Positions 43,839-53,607 of a stretch of DNA of 64,000 bases are shown here, piece after piece. Source of the DNA: Entoloma clypeatum (taxonomy: Eukaryota; Basidiomycota; Agaricomycetes; Agaricales; Entolomataceae); NCBI GenBank assembly GCA_963565915.1, contig OY751487.1, positions 2,852,001 to 2,916,000 of the forward strand, in the 5' to 3' direction. How positions within the stretch are numbered: position 1 is the first letter of the stretch; each line of letters begins with the position of its first letter. Position numbers and translations under genes: made by a program. The notes under the pieces were generated by a model. The model saw nothing but the letters and a program-made list of their open reading frames with translations. It had not been told where the DNA came from and did no database searches.

Positions 43839-44336
43839 TAGTGTTATGAAGTCCAGTCTCAAAGACCTAGAACTGGACCAGAACCAGACTGGTAAAGACT
43901 GGTGAAAGACTGGACTGCAGTCTCAAGTTTCAGATTTTTGAGGATTGACCAGTCTCAGGTTCTTCAAATTTTGGAAAGAAAGAAGACTGGTGTAACACCA
44001 GTCTTGATTTGAGACTCAAAAAATGTAAACTGGTCATAGGTTCACACAGGTTCTTATAGGTTCACATGGATGTGTTCATCAAAGCTTCTATAAAATGTTT
44101 TGAAATGTGTCATAAATCATATTTTGAAACAGTTTTAATGAGTTGGAAAATTACCAGTTTAAACCAGTTTGAACCAGTCCTGGTTTCCTTTTTTGAGAAA
44201 GAAAAGACTGGTTCACCAGTCTTTGACCAGTCCAGTCCTGGTTTCAGTTTTTTGGAGAAACCACTCAACCAGTCTTGGTTCTAGGTTCTTAATTTTTTGG
44301 ACAAAAAACCGGACTGGACTGAACTTTTGAACACTA
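43839..44336 (-). mobile_element. MITE 2, non-autonomous hAT-type element (498 bp)
   Basis: It is the reverse complement of MITE 1 over its full length. The flanks are gggacgtt (43831-43838) and gggatgtt (44337-44344), an 8-bp duplication with a single C/T change. The ends are TAGTGTTATGAAGTCC and the complement of ...cttttgaacacta. It is non-coding and packed with AGACTGGT/ACCAGTCT motifs. Confidence 0.9.
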
Positions 44337-44695
44337 GGGATGTTGGATCGGTATTGACGAGCAGAGTAAGGGGGTGAGGGTTTACTGGCCAGACAAAAAG
44401 ACGGTGAGCATTGAACGGAACATCTATTTTAACAGAACTGTCGTGTCAGCCTCTCGTCTTGAGGGGGAGGAACAAGATATTGTTGAAACAAAGGCTAACA
44501 CACCGAAATTGTCGAGCACGTCGACCTCTACCTCCTCATCTGTCCCCCTGGCAAATTCCCCTGCTCCTACTACACCCCCTCGCGATCCTACCCCTCCACC
44601 AGCTCCATTTCTGGCTCCCAAAATCGAGGAAGAGCCTCCCACCATGAGACATGTCAGAAAGCCAAGCCAGAGGATAATTGACATTGTTGAAGGCC
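44337..44695 (+). pseudogene. Copia B pol, integrase-RT linker
   Basis: This continues Copia B after MITE 2: GIDEQSKGVRVYWPDKKTVSIERNIYFNRT, followed by a serine-threonine-proline linker and PTMRHVRKPSQRI. This is the region before reverse transcriptase in Copia Pol. The Gypsy B insertion cuts it, with target duplication aggcc at 44691-44695. Confidence 0.85.
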
Positions 44696-45083
44696 TGTTA
44701 TGCTTAACAAACCGTTCCAAGGTTCGGGCAGAGTGTGCAGGAAGTGGAAAGGCGAAGAGCAAAGTGATTGCTAAATCTAAGGAATGTAGCTATGGTACAT
44801 GGGGTTTATATAGTACTGGCTATGAGCGGTAGCGAGTGAGTCAGTAGCTGCGGAAGGCAGTGCGGATGAGTCAGTAACTGCGGAAAGGCAGTGCGAAGTG
44901 AGTCAGACGACTGTGGACTGAGTAATCCCTACTGCGGAGTGCGAGTCAGCGCGGGAGCGAAGTATACTAAAGGAGAATGGTAGAGTAAAGGTAAATGAAT
45001 AAGCAGTCCGATGAGTCAAAGAAATAACGAAGGTACAATGCAAGGGAAAAGTGCGTAACATACAAACCGGTAAGTCTGTAACA
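44696..45083 (-). repeat. Gypsy B 3' LTR
   Basis: It is 388 bp with ends tgttatgc...ctgtaaca. It differs from the 5' LTR at three positions. It carries four TGAGTCA motifs (44837, 44867, 44899, 45012). The polypurine tract lies next to it at 45087-45100 (plus strand gttcccctcctcaa). Confidence 0.96.
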
Positions 45084-45117
45084 TGTTCCCCTCCTCAAGC
45101 TCTGTGTCCTCACAGAG

Positions 45118-45480
45118 TCATTGTCCCCATCCTCCGGCATCGTCGTTGTTTGTCCAGGAGCCATTCTCCTTGAGGCTCCAATTGTCTATTAGCTCTTCGT
45201 TGATGGCGACGGCGAGCTCGAGACTCCGGATGGCTAGTCAGATGCGCCGGTTTTCAACGACCAGCATATGGGTGTAGTTCCCGAGGATTTGTTTCTCTTC
45301 GGGGGTTGGTGCGACGGGGAGGTCGGATAAAGAATGGAGGCGGATGTGCATCTGTCAATGCAGGATGTCGGCGAGCGAGGCTTCTAGCGCGTGGATCTGG
45401 TCTCTCATGGAGAGGGCTTCACCCATGAGGGCAGTGATGGCGGGGTTGGTTTCAGTGGATGTGGTGGTGGCGGTGGACAT
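45118..45480 (-). pseudogene. Gypsy B ORF3: small conserved ORF after pol (two TGA stops)
   Basis: It begins MSTATTTSTETNPAITALMG and ends DDAGGWGQ, 120 codons. It contains SMRDQIHALEASLADILH, then LPVAPTPEEKQILGNYT and LELAVAINEELIDNWSLKE. It closely matches the ORF at 8708-8960 at the protein level. TGA codons at 45355-45357 and 45238-45240 stand where the other copy has Arg. It is predicted mostly alpha-helical. I do not recognise it as an envelope, chromodomain or known accessory protein. It lies in the same orientation as pol, between pol and the LTR. Confidence 0.72.
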
Positions 45481-45603
45481 GGTGTGGAGGATGTTGGAGA
45501 GATAGAGGAAGAATGGAGTAGCTATATTGAAGACGGAGCGGAGAACTCGGTGGGTTTTTTGACTGATGAGGTCGATGCTGTTGCTGATTTCAACGGGTGT
45601 CTT

Positions 45604-48600
45604 TTATCGTGGACGTGACGGGTTCTGCCAATGGAAATCACGGATCAAATCTTGAGCGTTCTGAACATTAGCTCGCGGTTCCCATGTGTTCTCTTCTGGG
45701 CCATATCCTTCCCACTGGACGAGGTACTGGATCTTTCTGCGGAACTTTTGAGAGTCCAGGATCGTAGACACATGGTACTCTTCTCGTCCTTCGACGATGA
45801 TCGGATCAGGGGCTGGTTTCTTTTTCTGGATGGCGTACTTCGGAGTTTCATATGGTGACAACAGGGTCTCGTTGAACACAGGGTGAATCATCTTCCAAGT
45901 CTTTGGAAGATCAAGAAGGTACACGCTAGCTCCTTTCTTCTCTAGGACTTTGAATGGTCCATGTCGGAGTGCATCAAGTTTCTTTGAGGGTCGATCGGTC
46001 CTGATGTTAGTCCCTTCCAGCCACACCTTGTCTCCGATGCGGTAGTCCCGAGACGGACTTCGCCGTGTGTCAACTGTCTTCTTCATCTGATCCTGTGCTT
46101 GTTTCAGCGCAGCATTGGCTTCTTCTCATGCCTGTTTGAGTTTTTTCAAGAAGTCGTTGGCAGCCGGATTGGTATCTTCTAACACGAGTTCTCCCTTCCA
46201 CGGATGTAAACCGTAGTTGAGGTAGAATGGGGTGTGCTTCGCTGCCTGGTGTTCTTTGTCATTGTACTGGAACTCTGCGATTGCGATCCATTCTGCCCAA
46301 TCATCCTGTAGATGGTTGACAAAGTTTCGTAAGAATGCTTCTGTTTCCTGATGCGATCGCTCGGCCTGTCCATCAGTCTGTGGGTGGTATGCGGTGGACA
46401 GGTTCCTCTTGATCCCTAACATGTGGCAGAGTATCTCCATGAACTTCGCAGCGAACTGTGGTCCCCTATCGCTGATGATCTTCTTGGGGATCCCATGAAG
46501 CTTCCATATCTGATCCCGATAGATCTTGGCTAATCCTTCAGCCGATAGTTCCACGGTTGTTGGAATGAGGTGAAGCATCTTTGAATGTCTATCCATGATG
46601 ACCAGAATTGCATTTTTTCCATCAGATTCTGGTATCGGTCCCACAACGTCGATTCCTATGTCTTCCCATGGGTGACTTGGTGCTGCATGGGGATGTAGCG
46701 GAGCATGTCGCTTTTGTCGGTTAATCTTGTTGCGTTGACAAGTGTCGCAACCCTTCACGTACTTCTTCACATCATGCAGTATGGTAGGCCACCAGTAGGT
46801 GCGAGTGAGGAGTTCATGTACTGTCCTGGATGTCCAGCCACTGGTGCATCGTGTGATTCAAACATCAATTCTTGTCGCAATTGTGGATCTGGCGGGACAT
46901 AGACTCGTTCGCCTGCATATGTGATGCCGTTTTCCTGTTGGTACCAATGAGGATTCTTCTTTAGACCCTGGGCTACTTCTGTCTCCATGCGGTTTGAACC
47001 CTTGATGCGTGCAATCCACGGATTTTCGATGGTCGTGACGTTTCCAATTTTGATGGAATCAGATGTTTCACCCCCTTCAAAGAATTGTTCCTCCGTGAAC
47101 ATCTCCATTTGTACCACATCTTCTGATTCCAATCGTTTCAAGAATAGTCCCTCCTTGAGCATTTGGTCACTGTTCTGTGGTTCGAGTTCCGCTTCATACC
47201 AGGGTAAGCGTGACAGGATGTCCGCTTTCGCATTGGTCTTGCCAGGTACATGCCGTAATTCGAAGTCATAGTCCTGTAACTTCATTTTCCAGCGTCGCTG
47301 TCGTTGATTCAGGTCCTGAGGACGACGGAAGTATTCCAGGTTCTTGTGATCGGTCAAGATTTCAAAACGTTCCTTGGCTTCGAGCAGATAGTGTCTCCAA
47401 TCTTTCAATGCTTCCACGACTGCCAGAAGTTCCTTGTCGTATATCTCGTAATTCTGTTTGGCCGTGGACATGGTCCGCGACAAGAACGCGATGGGGTGCC
47501 ATTTGTCGTCTTGCTTCTGAGAGAGTACTGCTCCAATTGCATAGCCCGATGCATCAGTTTCAACCCTGAACTGTCCCTCTGGTTTTGGTAATGCCAAGAC
47601 CGGTGCCGATGTAATTGCCCGTATGAGACCTTCAAAGGCTTGCTGCTCTGTTGGTCCCCAAGTAAATGCCATACCGCCTGTGAGCGCGGTGAGAGGCTTT
47701 GCAATGTTTGAGTACCCTTCAATAAATCGTCAATAGAAGTTAGCAAATCCAAGGAACTTCTGAACTTCCTTTTTTGATGTGGGTGCTCGCCAGTTTTGAA
47801 TTGTATCCACCTTCTCAGTTTCCATCTCAACACGTCCCTCACCAACCACATATCCCAATATAGGACATTTCGTTACTTTCCATAAACACTTCTTCTCCTT
47901 TAGGAACAAATCATTGTCCGATAGGATCTGTAGGATTTCTTCAGTGTTTCGCGCGAGTTCTTCCTTGGTTTTACCGATAACCACGATGTCATCCATGTAG
48001 ATCACGCAGATACGTCGGCAGATCTGGTCCCGGAATAGACTAGCCATCATTCGAGAGAACGTTCCCGGGGAGTTGCACAGACCGAAAAACATGACCAATG
48101 GTTCGAACAATCCTCGACTGGTGAGGAAGGCAGCTTTCCATTCATTGCCCTCCTTAATCCGGACGTTGTTATAGCCTCACATGATGTCCATTTTATTGAA
48201 GTAGACCGCATCTTTCAGTACGTCCAAGAGATCGGATATTCGTGGGAGTGGGAACTTGTCTTTGACCATGAATTTATTGACCATGCGGTAATCTTGTACC
48301 AATCGTTTGGAGCCATCCTTTTTGTTGATGAAGAAGCAAGGGGAGGCATAAGGGGATTTGGACGGGCAGATTTTTCCCGTTGCTAGACCCTCGTCAATGA
48401 ATGCGTCCAATTCTTCTTGTTCCTTTTGCGTCATAGGATATGTATTCCCCCCTAGTTCCTTTGGTGCGTCCGGTGTAAGTTCGATACCATGGTCCCATTC
48501 CCTCTCCTTTGGGATCTTGTCAAAGTTCTCTTTCTCGAAAAGATGAGCAAATCGTTCAACATATGAGGGTCGTTTGGTTGTGGGAGGTGGTGTGGGAGTG

Positions 48601-49205
48601 ACAGCTTCCAAAATAGGGTCTCCAGGCTTCCATTTCTGATCCGACTTTTTGGGTGCATCTTTGTCGCGCACCTCAACCATGCGAACCCGGTGTTTGCGAC
48701 CATTAAGGTTAACCCTGAAATCCGAGTGTTTGGTTCAACATGTTGTTGGGCACCGGTTAAATGTTACCGCGCCGGTTGTCCAATTGATTGTGGGGTTGTG
48801 GTGTACCAACCAGTCATGTCCCAAGAGCATGTCCGTCCTCCCAATGTCTAGTACCATTGCTTCCATAGTTTCCTGATGTGCTCCCAAATCCAGCTTGACT
48901 TCGGCAAGTTGGCTCGCTTTCTGTTGTCGATTTGGTGATCCATCTGCATTTAGAATTGCTATGGGTGGTATTCCTCGCGTGGGGAGGTTCTGTTCGCGTA
49001 CTATTCTGGGATGAATGCATGTGCGTTCACATCCGCTGTCAACCTCAGGTCGGATAACCTTTGGTCCTCGTCGTGTTTTGAGCTGTGCTAACAGCCTGAT
49101 TTCTCGTCTTTTCGGAGGTTTATCTCCCTTCACAATCTTAGTCGACGCAGCGGCTCGCTTGGCAGGGATGACATAGGTTCTATTGTCTGCAGTCATACAA
49201 GGCAA
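45604..49205 (-). pseudogene. pol: Gypsy B pol (protease, RT, RNase H, integrase, chromodomain), broken
   Basis: The protease motif is VDSGCERTCI. A TGA at 48735-48737 separates it from the linker. RT has KDGSKRLVQDYRMVNKF, stops at 48177-48179 (DIM* where Gypsy A has DIRWGYNN), then VIYMDDIVVIG (catalytic YMDD). A TGA at 47730-47732 falls in FY[*]RFIEG. RNase H shows FLSRTMSTAKQNYEIYDKELLA. A one-base frameshift near 46810 lies in the integrase zinc domain. The integrase core follows (GIDVVGPIPES, SDRGPQFAAKF, YHPQTDGQAERSHQ). The C-terminal chromodomain shows YLVQWEGYGPEENTWEP. The element cannot make Pol. Confidence 0.92.
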
Positions 49206-49246
49206 GCAAGTCCGTTTAATAGATAAGGGTCGCGACTTAGCGTCGT

Positions 49247-50449
49247 TTAATCGGACCCTTCGGGAAAATCCTTCTCGTCGGCTTCTAAGATTGTGGTTTC
49301 ATCATTCTCGGCATCTTCCTCGGACACCTTCCTAACCCTTCCGGAGTTCTTCTTTGGCTTGCGGCAGTTGCGCGTGATATGGCCTTCTTGGTCACAGTTG
49401 AAACACTTGCGACCATCTTTCTTCTTTGGAGCGCTACAGTCTTTAGCCAGATGACCGAAGCATTGACAGTTGTAGCAACGGGCTACTCCTGCTTTGTCGA
49501 TCTCCATGGCTTTGCCCTGACCACCATAAGTGGTACCCGATCCGGTGTGCATGTCGCCGCCACCTCGGATGACCAGTGCATGTCCTTCCATCTGTCGTCC
49601 CTTGTTTCGGATCTCCTTTGCGTAATCGGTGTACGTCTTGCCATCGCTGGCCACTTGTTCAGAGATTCTGCGGTTGACGTTTTTCTCTAGGATGTATTTC
49701 CCAGTTTCTTCGCCAAGGTTTGACAGTTTCAAGAGTTCTTCAAATTCATCCAAGAATTCATCAACAGTGCGTTTCTCTTGTTTCAGGACTTCGAGTCTCG
49801 CTTTGGCAGCGACCGACTTGTTGGCGATGGAGAATCGTGTGGCGATATCATCGGAAAAACCTAGCCAGGTGATGTTCTCGTTGTCAACGGCAAGAGCGTC
49901 TAACTTGTTACTGGCCCAGTGTCTGCCGGACCCTTCCATCATGCGGGATAGTACCGCAAGAATCTTCTGATCGTCTGTGAGGCTCTTTTGGAACCTGATG
50001 TATAGTTTGGTGGCTTTCCACCACTCGTCAAAGGTGTATCTGTCCTTGAACATCCCAGGATCCTTGATGATCTTGGATGTATCCATTGTTTGTACAGCCG
50101 GAGCTTCTGCCATGTTTAGAGTCTGCGGAGGAGAAGAGGAGTCGGGTTGTTGGGATGAAGATGGGGTTCGGGATACAGGTAAGGATTGAAAATGAGTCCC
50201 TGTTCTAGGCATCTGTTCAATATCTGACTGCGCGGAGTCAAAAGTAAATTCGTCAGGGGACTCATCGGCGGAATTGGTGGCAAAACGTTCAGAGTATTTC
50301 CTCTGTAAATCTCTAAGGAATCTCTGTTCCTGCGCGTCTGTTGGTCTCGAGAAGGGGTCAAGTCTCTCATTTCGTGCCCAGCGGTTGTACTCGGTTTGTT
50401 GTTCTTCGATGGTGAAGTGGGCGTAGATCTGCTGCTTCGAGTAAGACAT
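49247..50449 (-). CDS. gag: Gypsy B Gag with two CCHC zinc knuckles
   Basis: This open frame of 400 codons starts MSYSKQQIYAHFTIEEQ. The capsid-like core includes FKDRYTFDEWWKATKLYIRF, ILAVLSRMMEGSGRHWASNK and RTVDEFLDEFEELLKLSNLG. Two knuckles follow: CYNCQCFGHLAKDC and CFNCDQEGHITRNC. Unlike Gypsy A it keeps the complete capsid helix region. Pol begins after the stop in the -1 frame. An open stretch in another frame (50450-50870) lies directly upstream and overlaps it, so the true N-terminus may be longer or the start may be frameshifted. Confidence 0.88.
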   Translation of the reverse strand: MSYSKQQIYAHFTIEEQQTEYNRWARNERLDPFSRPTDAQEQRFLRDLQRKYSERFATNSADESPDEFTFDSAQSDIEQMPRTGTHFQSLPVSRTPSSSQQPDSSSPPQTLNMAEAPAVQTMDTSKIIKDPGMFKDRYTFDEWWKATKLYIRFQKSLTDDQKILAVLSRMMEGSGRHWASNKLDALAVDNENITWLGFSDDIATRFSIANKSVAAKARLEVLKQEKRTVDEFLDEFEELLKLSNLGEETGKYILEKNVNRRISEQVASDGKTYTDYAKEIRNKGRQMEGHALVIRGGGDMHTGSGTTYGGQGKAMEIDKAGVARCYNCQCFGHLAKDCSAPKKKDGRKCFNCDQEGHITRNCRKPKKNSGRVRKVSEEDAENDETTILEADEKDFPEGSD

Positions 50450-50904
50450 GATGATGTGGCTCTGGGACGTCTCGATGTGAGCATCCTAATCAATCTTCTG
50501 ATAACGGTTGTCTGGACACCGATAAACTCTCTGATCTCTGTGATCCGACCTGTCTGAGGTCCTTCTTGAACGCGAAAGCTTTCGAGTTCGTTCTGTCGGG
50601 CGTTGTAACGCGCAATCTGGTGTTGCCGAGCAAGATGGATGCTCTCTGCTATCTCGCCGTGGGGGCGATGCTCGTTGTTGTCTAGTTCTTCGTCAAGCAC
50701 CTGCTGTAGGATGCGACGGATCTCCGATTCGATGTACTGCTGGATGAGTGTAAAATCGATACTGTCTCGAGGACTTAGCTCCTCCTGTCGGGCTTCTGGC
50801 GTGCTGAATGGGTTACTGGTGAAGTCTTCAAAGAAGCGTGACGTCTTGACTCGTCTGGTAGTTGCTCTCTTCGCTCTGGGCGAACCTAACGAGATTTAGC
50901 AACT
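50450..50904 (-). other. Gypsy B 5' leader with an upstream open frame
   Basis: Between the 5' LTR and Gag there is an open frame (to 50116) that reads FFEDFTSNPFSTPEARQEEL and VLDEELDNNEHRPHGEIAES. It has no stop for about 250 codons and is in a different frame from Gag, overlapping its start. It may be the ancestral N-terminal part of Gag separated by a frameshift. No family is recognised. Confidence 0.5.
50892..50902 (-). other. Gypsy B self-primer binding site (predicted)
   Basis: Two bases inside the 5' LTR the element reads TTGCTAAATCT. It is the exact reverse complement of AGATTTAGCAA at the predicted RNA start in the LTR (50977-50987). The arrangement matches Gypsy A although the sequence is different, which supports a conserved Tf1-type self-priming mechanism. 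Confidence 0.75.
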
Positions 50905-51292
50905 TGTTATGCGTAACAAACCGTTCCAAGGTTCGGGCAGAGTGTGCAGGAAGTGGAAAGGCGAAGAGCAAAGTGATTGCTAAATCTAAGGAATGTAGCT
51001 ATGGTACATGGGGTTTATATAGTACTGGCTATGAGCGGTAGCGAGTGAGTCAGTAGCTGCGGAAGGCAGTGCGGATGAGTCAGTAACTGCGGAAAGGCAG
51101 TGCGAAGTGAGTCAGACGACTGTGGACTGAGTAATCCCTACTGCGGAGTGCGAGTCAGCGCGGGAGCGAAGTATACTAAAGGAGAATGGTAGAGTAAAGG
51201 TAAATGAATAAGCAGTCCGATGAGTCAAAGAAATAATGAAGGTACAATGCAAGGGAAAAGTGCGTAACATACAAACCGGTAAGTCCGTAACA
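50905..51292 (-). repeat. Gypsy B 5' LTR
   Basis: It is 388 bp and nearly identical to 44696-45083. It holds the promoter and self-priming segment. The target duplication aggcc follows at 51293. Confidence 0.96.
50977..51021 (-). promoter_or_regulatory. Gypsy B LTR core promoter and predicted transcript start
   Basis: On the element's strand a TATATAAA lies at 51021-51014. About 33 nt downstream is CCTTAGATTTAGCAA, whose AGATTTAGCAA pairs with the primer-binding region. The same TATA and ccttagatttagcaatc block is conserved in the Gypsy B' LTR. CCTTAGA also occurs at the Gypsy A start. Confidence 0.72.
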
Positions 51293-51297
51293 AGGCC

Positions 51298-53045
51298 GTG
51301 GCATCGCGTCAACGCGTCCATCCAATCCTGAGTTGACCTGTGGTGTCCAAGTCCCCACTCCCATCGTCGAAGAACCAAGGATTGAGCTTGAGGGGGAGGG
51401 ACAAGCAGACTGGATGATGGCGGCAGATTTTGTGGAAGAATATGTGATGGCGGCCGAAATCAGCGAAGCGGAGGCTTTAGAGCCATGCACCTTGGCTGAG
51501 GCGAAACACTGGCCAGATTGGCCGTTATGGGCAAGGCTATACACAAGGAGTTAGAGACCCTCTGTCACGGTGTTGCAGGAACATGGGAACTCACCGAGGC
51601 ACCTGAAGACGTGAACATTGTTGGATCGAAGTGGGCTTTCCGCGCGAGGAAGGATGCTGCCAGAAACATCATCCAATACAAGGCCTGCCTTGTTGTGCAG
51701 GGCTTTTCACAAGTACCAGGCATTGATTATTTCAACACATTTGCACCCATTGCGAAACTGGTGGCTATCCGTTCTGTTCTCGCGATGGCAGCTGATGAAG
51801 ACATGGAACTGCATCAGATTGACATCAAAGGTGCATACCTCAACGGAGAACTCACCGATCGTGAGGTTATCTTCATGCAACAACCCCCGGGCTATCATGC
51901 TCCCATCTCCTCCCAAAATCTCATGTGTCGACTTCAAAAGACCCTGTATGGCCTGAAGCAGTCGGGCCGTCAATGGTATCAATGCCTCGTCGAAATCATG
52001 TTACAGCACCTTGGATTTGCGTGCTGCGATGTCAACCAGGCCATGTTCTTCCGTCGACAAGGTTGGGCTGTCATTATTGTCTTGGTTCATGTTGATGACT
52101 GTACGATTGCTGCCACATCGATGACCCTGATCACCGATTTCAAGATCCAGATCGCAAAACACATGGAAATTACTGATTTGGGCAAGCTCCACTGGTTGCT
52201 CAGCATCGAGATCAAACACGATTGAGAGCGCCGCACCATCCACCTCTCTCAGCGCTCCTACATCAACTCCATCCTCTGCTGGTATGGCTTGCAAGACCTC
52301 AAGCCCGTTTCCATCCCCATGGACACCAACATCTGACTTACCACCGCTCAGTCACCGTCAACAACTGCCAAATTTGCCCAAATGCGCGACATCCCTCACC
52401 ACGAAGCTGTCGGTTCCTTGATGTACACAGCACTTGGAACTTGTCCCGACATAGCATTTGCCATTCAAACCGTCTCACGTTTCTCGACGAAACCCAGTCT
52501 CACACATTGGGAGGCCGTAAAACACATTTTTTGCTATCTGAAGGGCATGATGGATCTGTGGTTGAGCTATGGGATGTCAAAGATGGATTTGATGGGATAT
52601 GCAGACGTGGATGGCAGCATGGCAGAAGATAGGCACACCATTTTGGGGTATGCCTTTCTGATTCGCGGCAGCACTGTTTTGTGGAGTGCTAAACGGCAGA
52701 AAATCATCGCTCTGTCAACCACCGAAGCCAAATACATGGCAATTACACATGCATTGAAAGAAGCTTTATGGCTTCGTTCCCTCCTCTCCCAACTTTTCGA
52801 CACCACTCTCGACACCACCACATTATTTTCCGACAACAAATCCGCTATTGAACTCACAAAAGACCATCAGTACCATGCGCGTACGAAACACATCGACATT
52901 CAATTTTATTTTATCCGTTGGATCATTGAGGGCGGCTCTATTTGCCTTGTTTACTGCCCTACTGATGGAATGGTCGCCAACACGCTTACCAAAGCACTCC
53001 CATCCACGAAGGCGATTGCAACTCGGCCTCTCGCCAGCTTGAGGG
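51298..53045 (+). pseudogene. pol: Copia B pol, reverse transcriptase and RNase H
   Basis: After the Gypsy B insertion the linker continues, with a frame change near 51530, into RT: GSKWAFRARKDAARN, VVQGFSQVPGIDYFNTFAP, IDIKGAYLNGEL, QQPPGYHAP, LYGLKQSGRQWYQ and VLVHVDDCTI, where HVDD stands for the usual YVDD. TGAs at 52223-52225 and 52334-52336 fall in IKHD[R]ERRTIHL and TNI[R]LTTAQ. RNase H shows YADVDGSMAEDRHT, LSTTEAKYMAIT and DNKSAIELTKDHQYH. Several Cys residues (TALGTCPDIAFA, HIFCYLKG) stand where relatives have Arg, fitting CG-to-TG decay. Confidence 0.9.
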
Positions 53046-53362
53046 GGAATGACAAGCTGCCGCGAGCCTTCCATATCCAGACACGGTGCGCAGCTGCCTT
53101 GAGTTTTTATGCCACCATCGTTTTTCCTCCTCATGCTATTTTGCCATATCATGTATTCCATTCTACATACCTTTTTTTAGCTGTACCTTTATTGTACCAC
53201 ATGTTTCGAGACTCTCCTCTAGTTTCCCTTTGTTTTTCATTAAGGTAAATTTGCAAAACCTTATTTACTTATTACGGCATAGTTTTTGTTGCCTCCCCTC
53301 AGTCGTTTGACCCCGCTCTCGCGTGCAAACACTGAGCATATTATATTCTAGTTAATCTCACA
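53046..53362 (+). repeat. Copia B 3' LTR
   Basis: It ends ...gttaatctcaca. Its start has lost a few bases against the 5' LTR; the polypurine gaggggga runs directly into aatgacaagctg. It keeps the empty site for MITE 1 (gctatttt near 53136). Confidence 0.9.
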
Positions 53363-53367
53363 ATAAA

Positions 53368-53592
53368 AACCAGATGTGCAATGTTTTTTGGACATTTGTT
53401 TACATGTATGTGGCATGTTTGATGCGCACGTCATCCAACGTTGAAACAACACATCCACCCATTGCTGACCTTGCAATAAGGGGCACAGGTGGTGAAAAGG
53501 CCAGAATATATTTATAGATTATACATATAACCTGTCTACTTGCGATTGAGGCAGGAGGGAGTGCACACATGCACCTTTTGTCAAAAACAACA
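53368..53592 (+). repeat. Repeat R1, middle part
   Basis: It continues 37430-37869 after Copia B and matches 63410-63620 in reverse. Shared blocks include gtcatccaacgttgaaac, catccacccattgctgac and atatatttatagatt. It is interrupted at 53608 by a non-LTR retroelement. Confidence 0.78.
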
Positions 53593-53607
53593 ACTTGAAT
53601 AACAACT

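Larger units (their letters stand above)
44696..51292 (-). mobile_element. Gypsy B: full-length chromodomain Gypsy element inside Copia B
   Basis: The 6597-bp element has 388-bp LTRs that differ at three positions and a perfect target duplication aggcc (44691-44695, 51293-51297). It reads on the minus strand: 5' LTR (50905-51292), gag (49247-50449 plus an upstream frame), pol (45604-49205), a small third ORF (45118-45480), a polypurine tract and the 3' LTR (44696-45083). Pol has several stops and at least one frameshift despite the similar LTRs. It is related to the fragment at 8708-9396. Confidence 0.95.
37870..53362 (+). mobile_element. Copia B retrotransposon expanded to 15.5 kb by nested insertions
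   Basis: The element starts TGTTGGAATGAC and ends ATCTCACA, with the 5-bp target duplication ataaa (37865-37869, 53363-53367). Repeat R2 gives the uninterrupted target sequence for comparison. Four insertions lie inside: MITE 1 in the 5' LTR, a pogo-like transposon in the gag-protease region, MITE 2 after integrase, and Gypsy B between integrase and RT. Without them it is about 5.4 kb, normal for Copia. The order gag, protease, integrase, RT, RNase H confirms the type. Decay is extensive, mostly CGA-to-TGA type stops. Confidence 0.92.
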
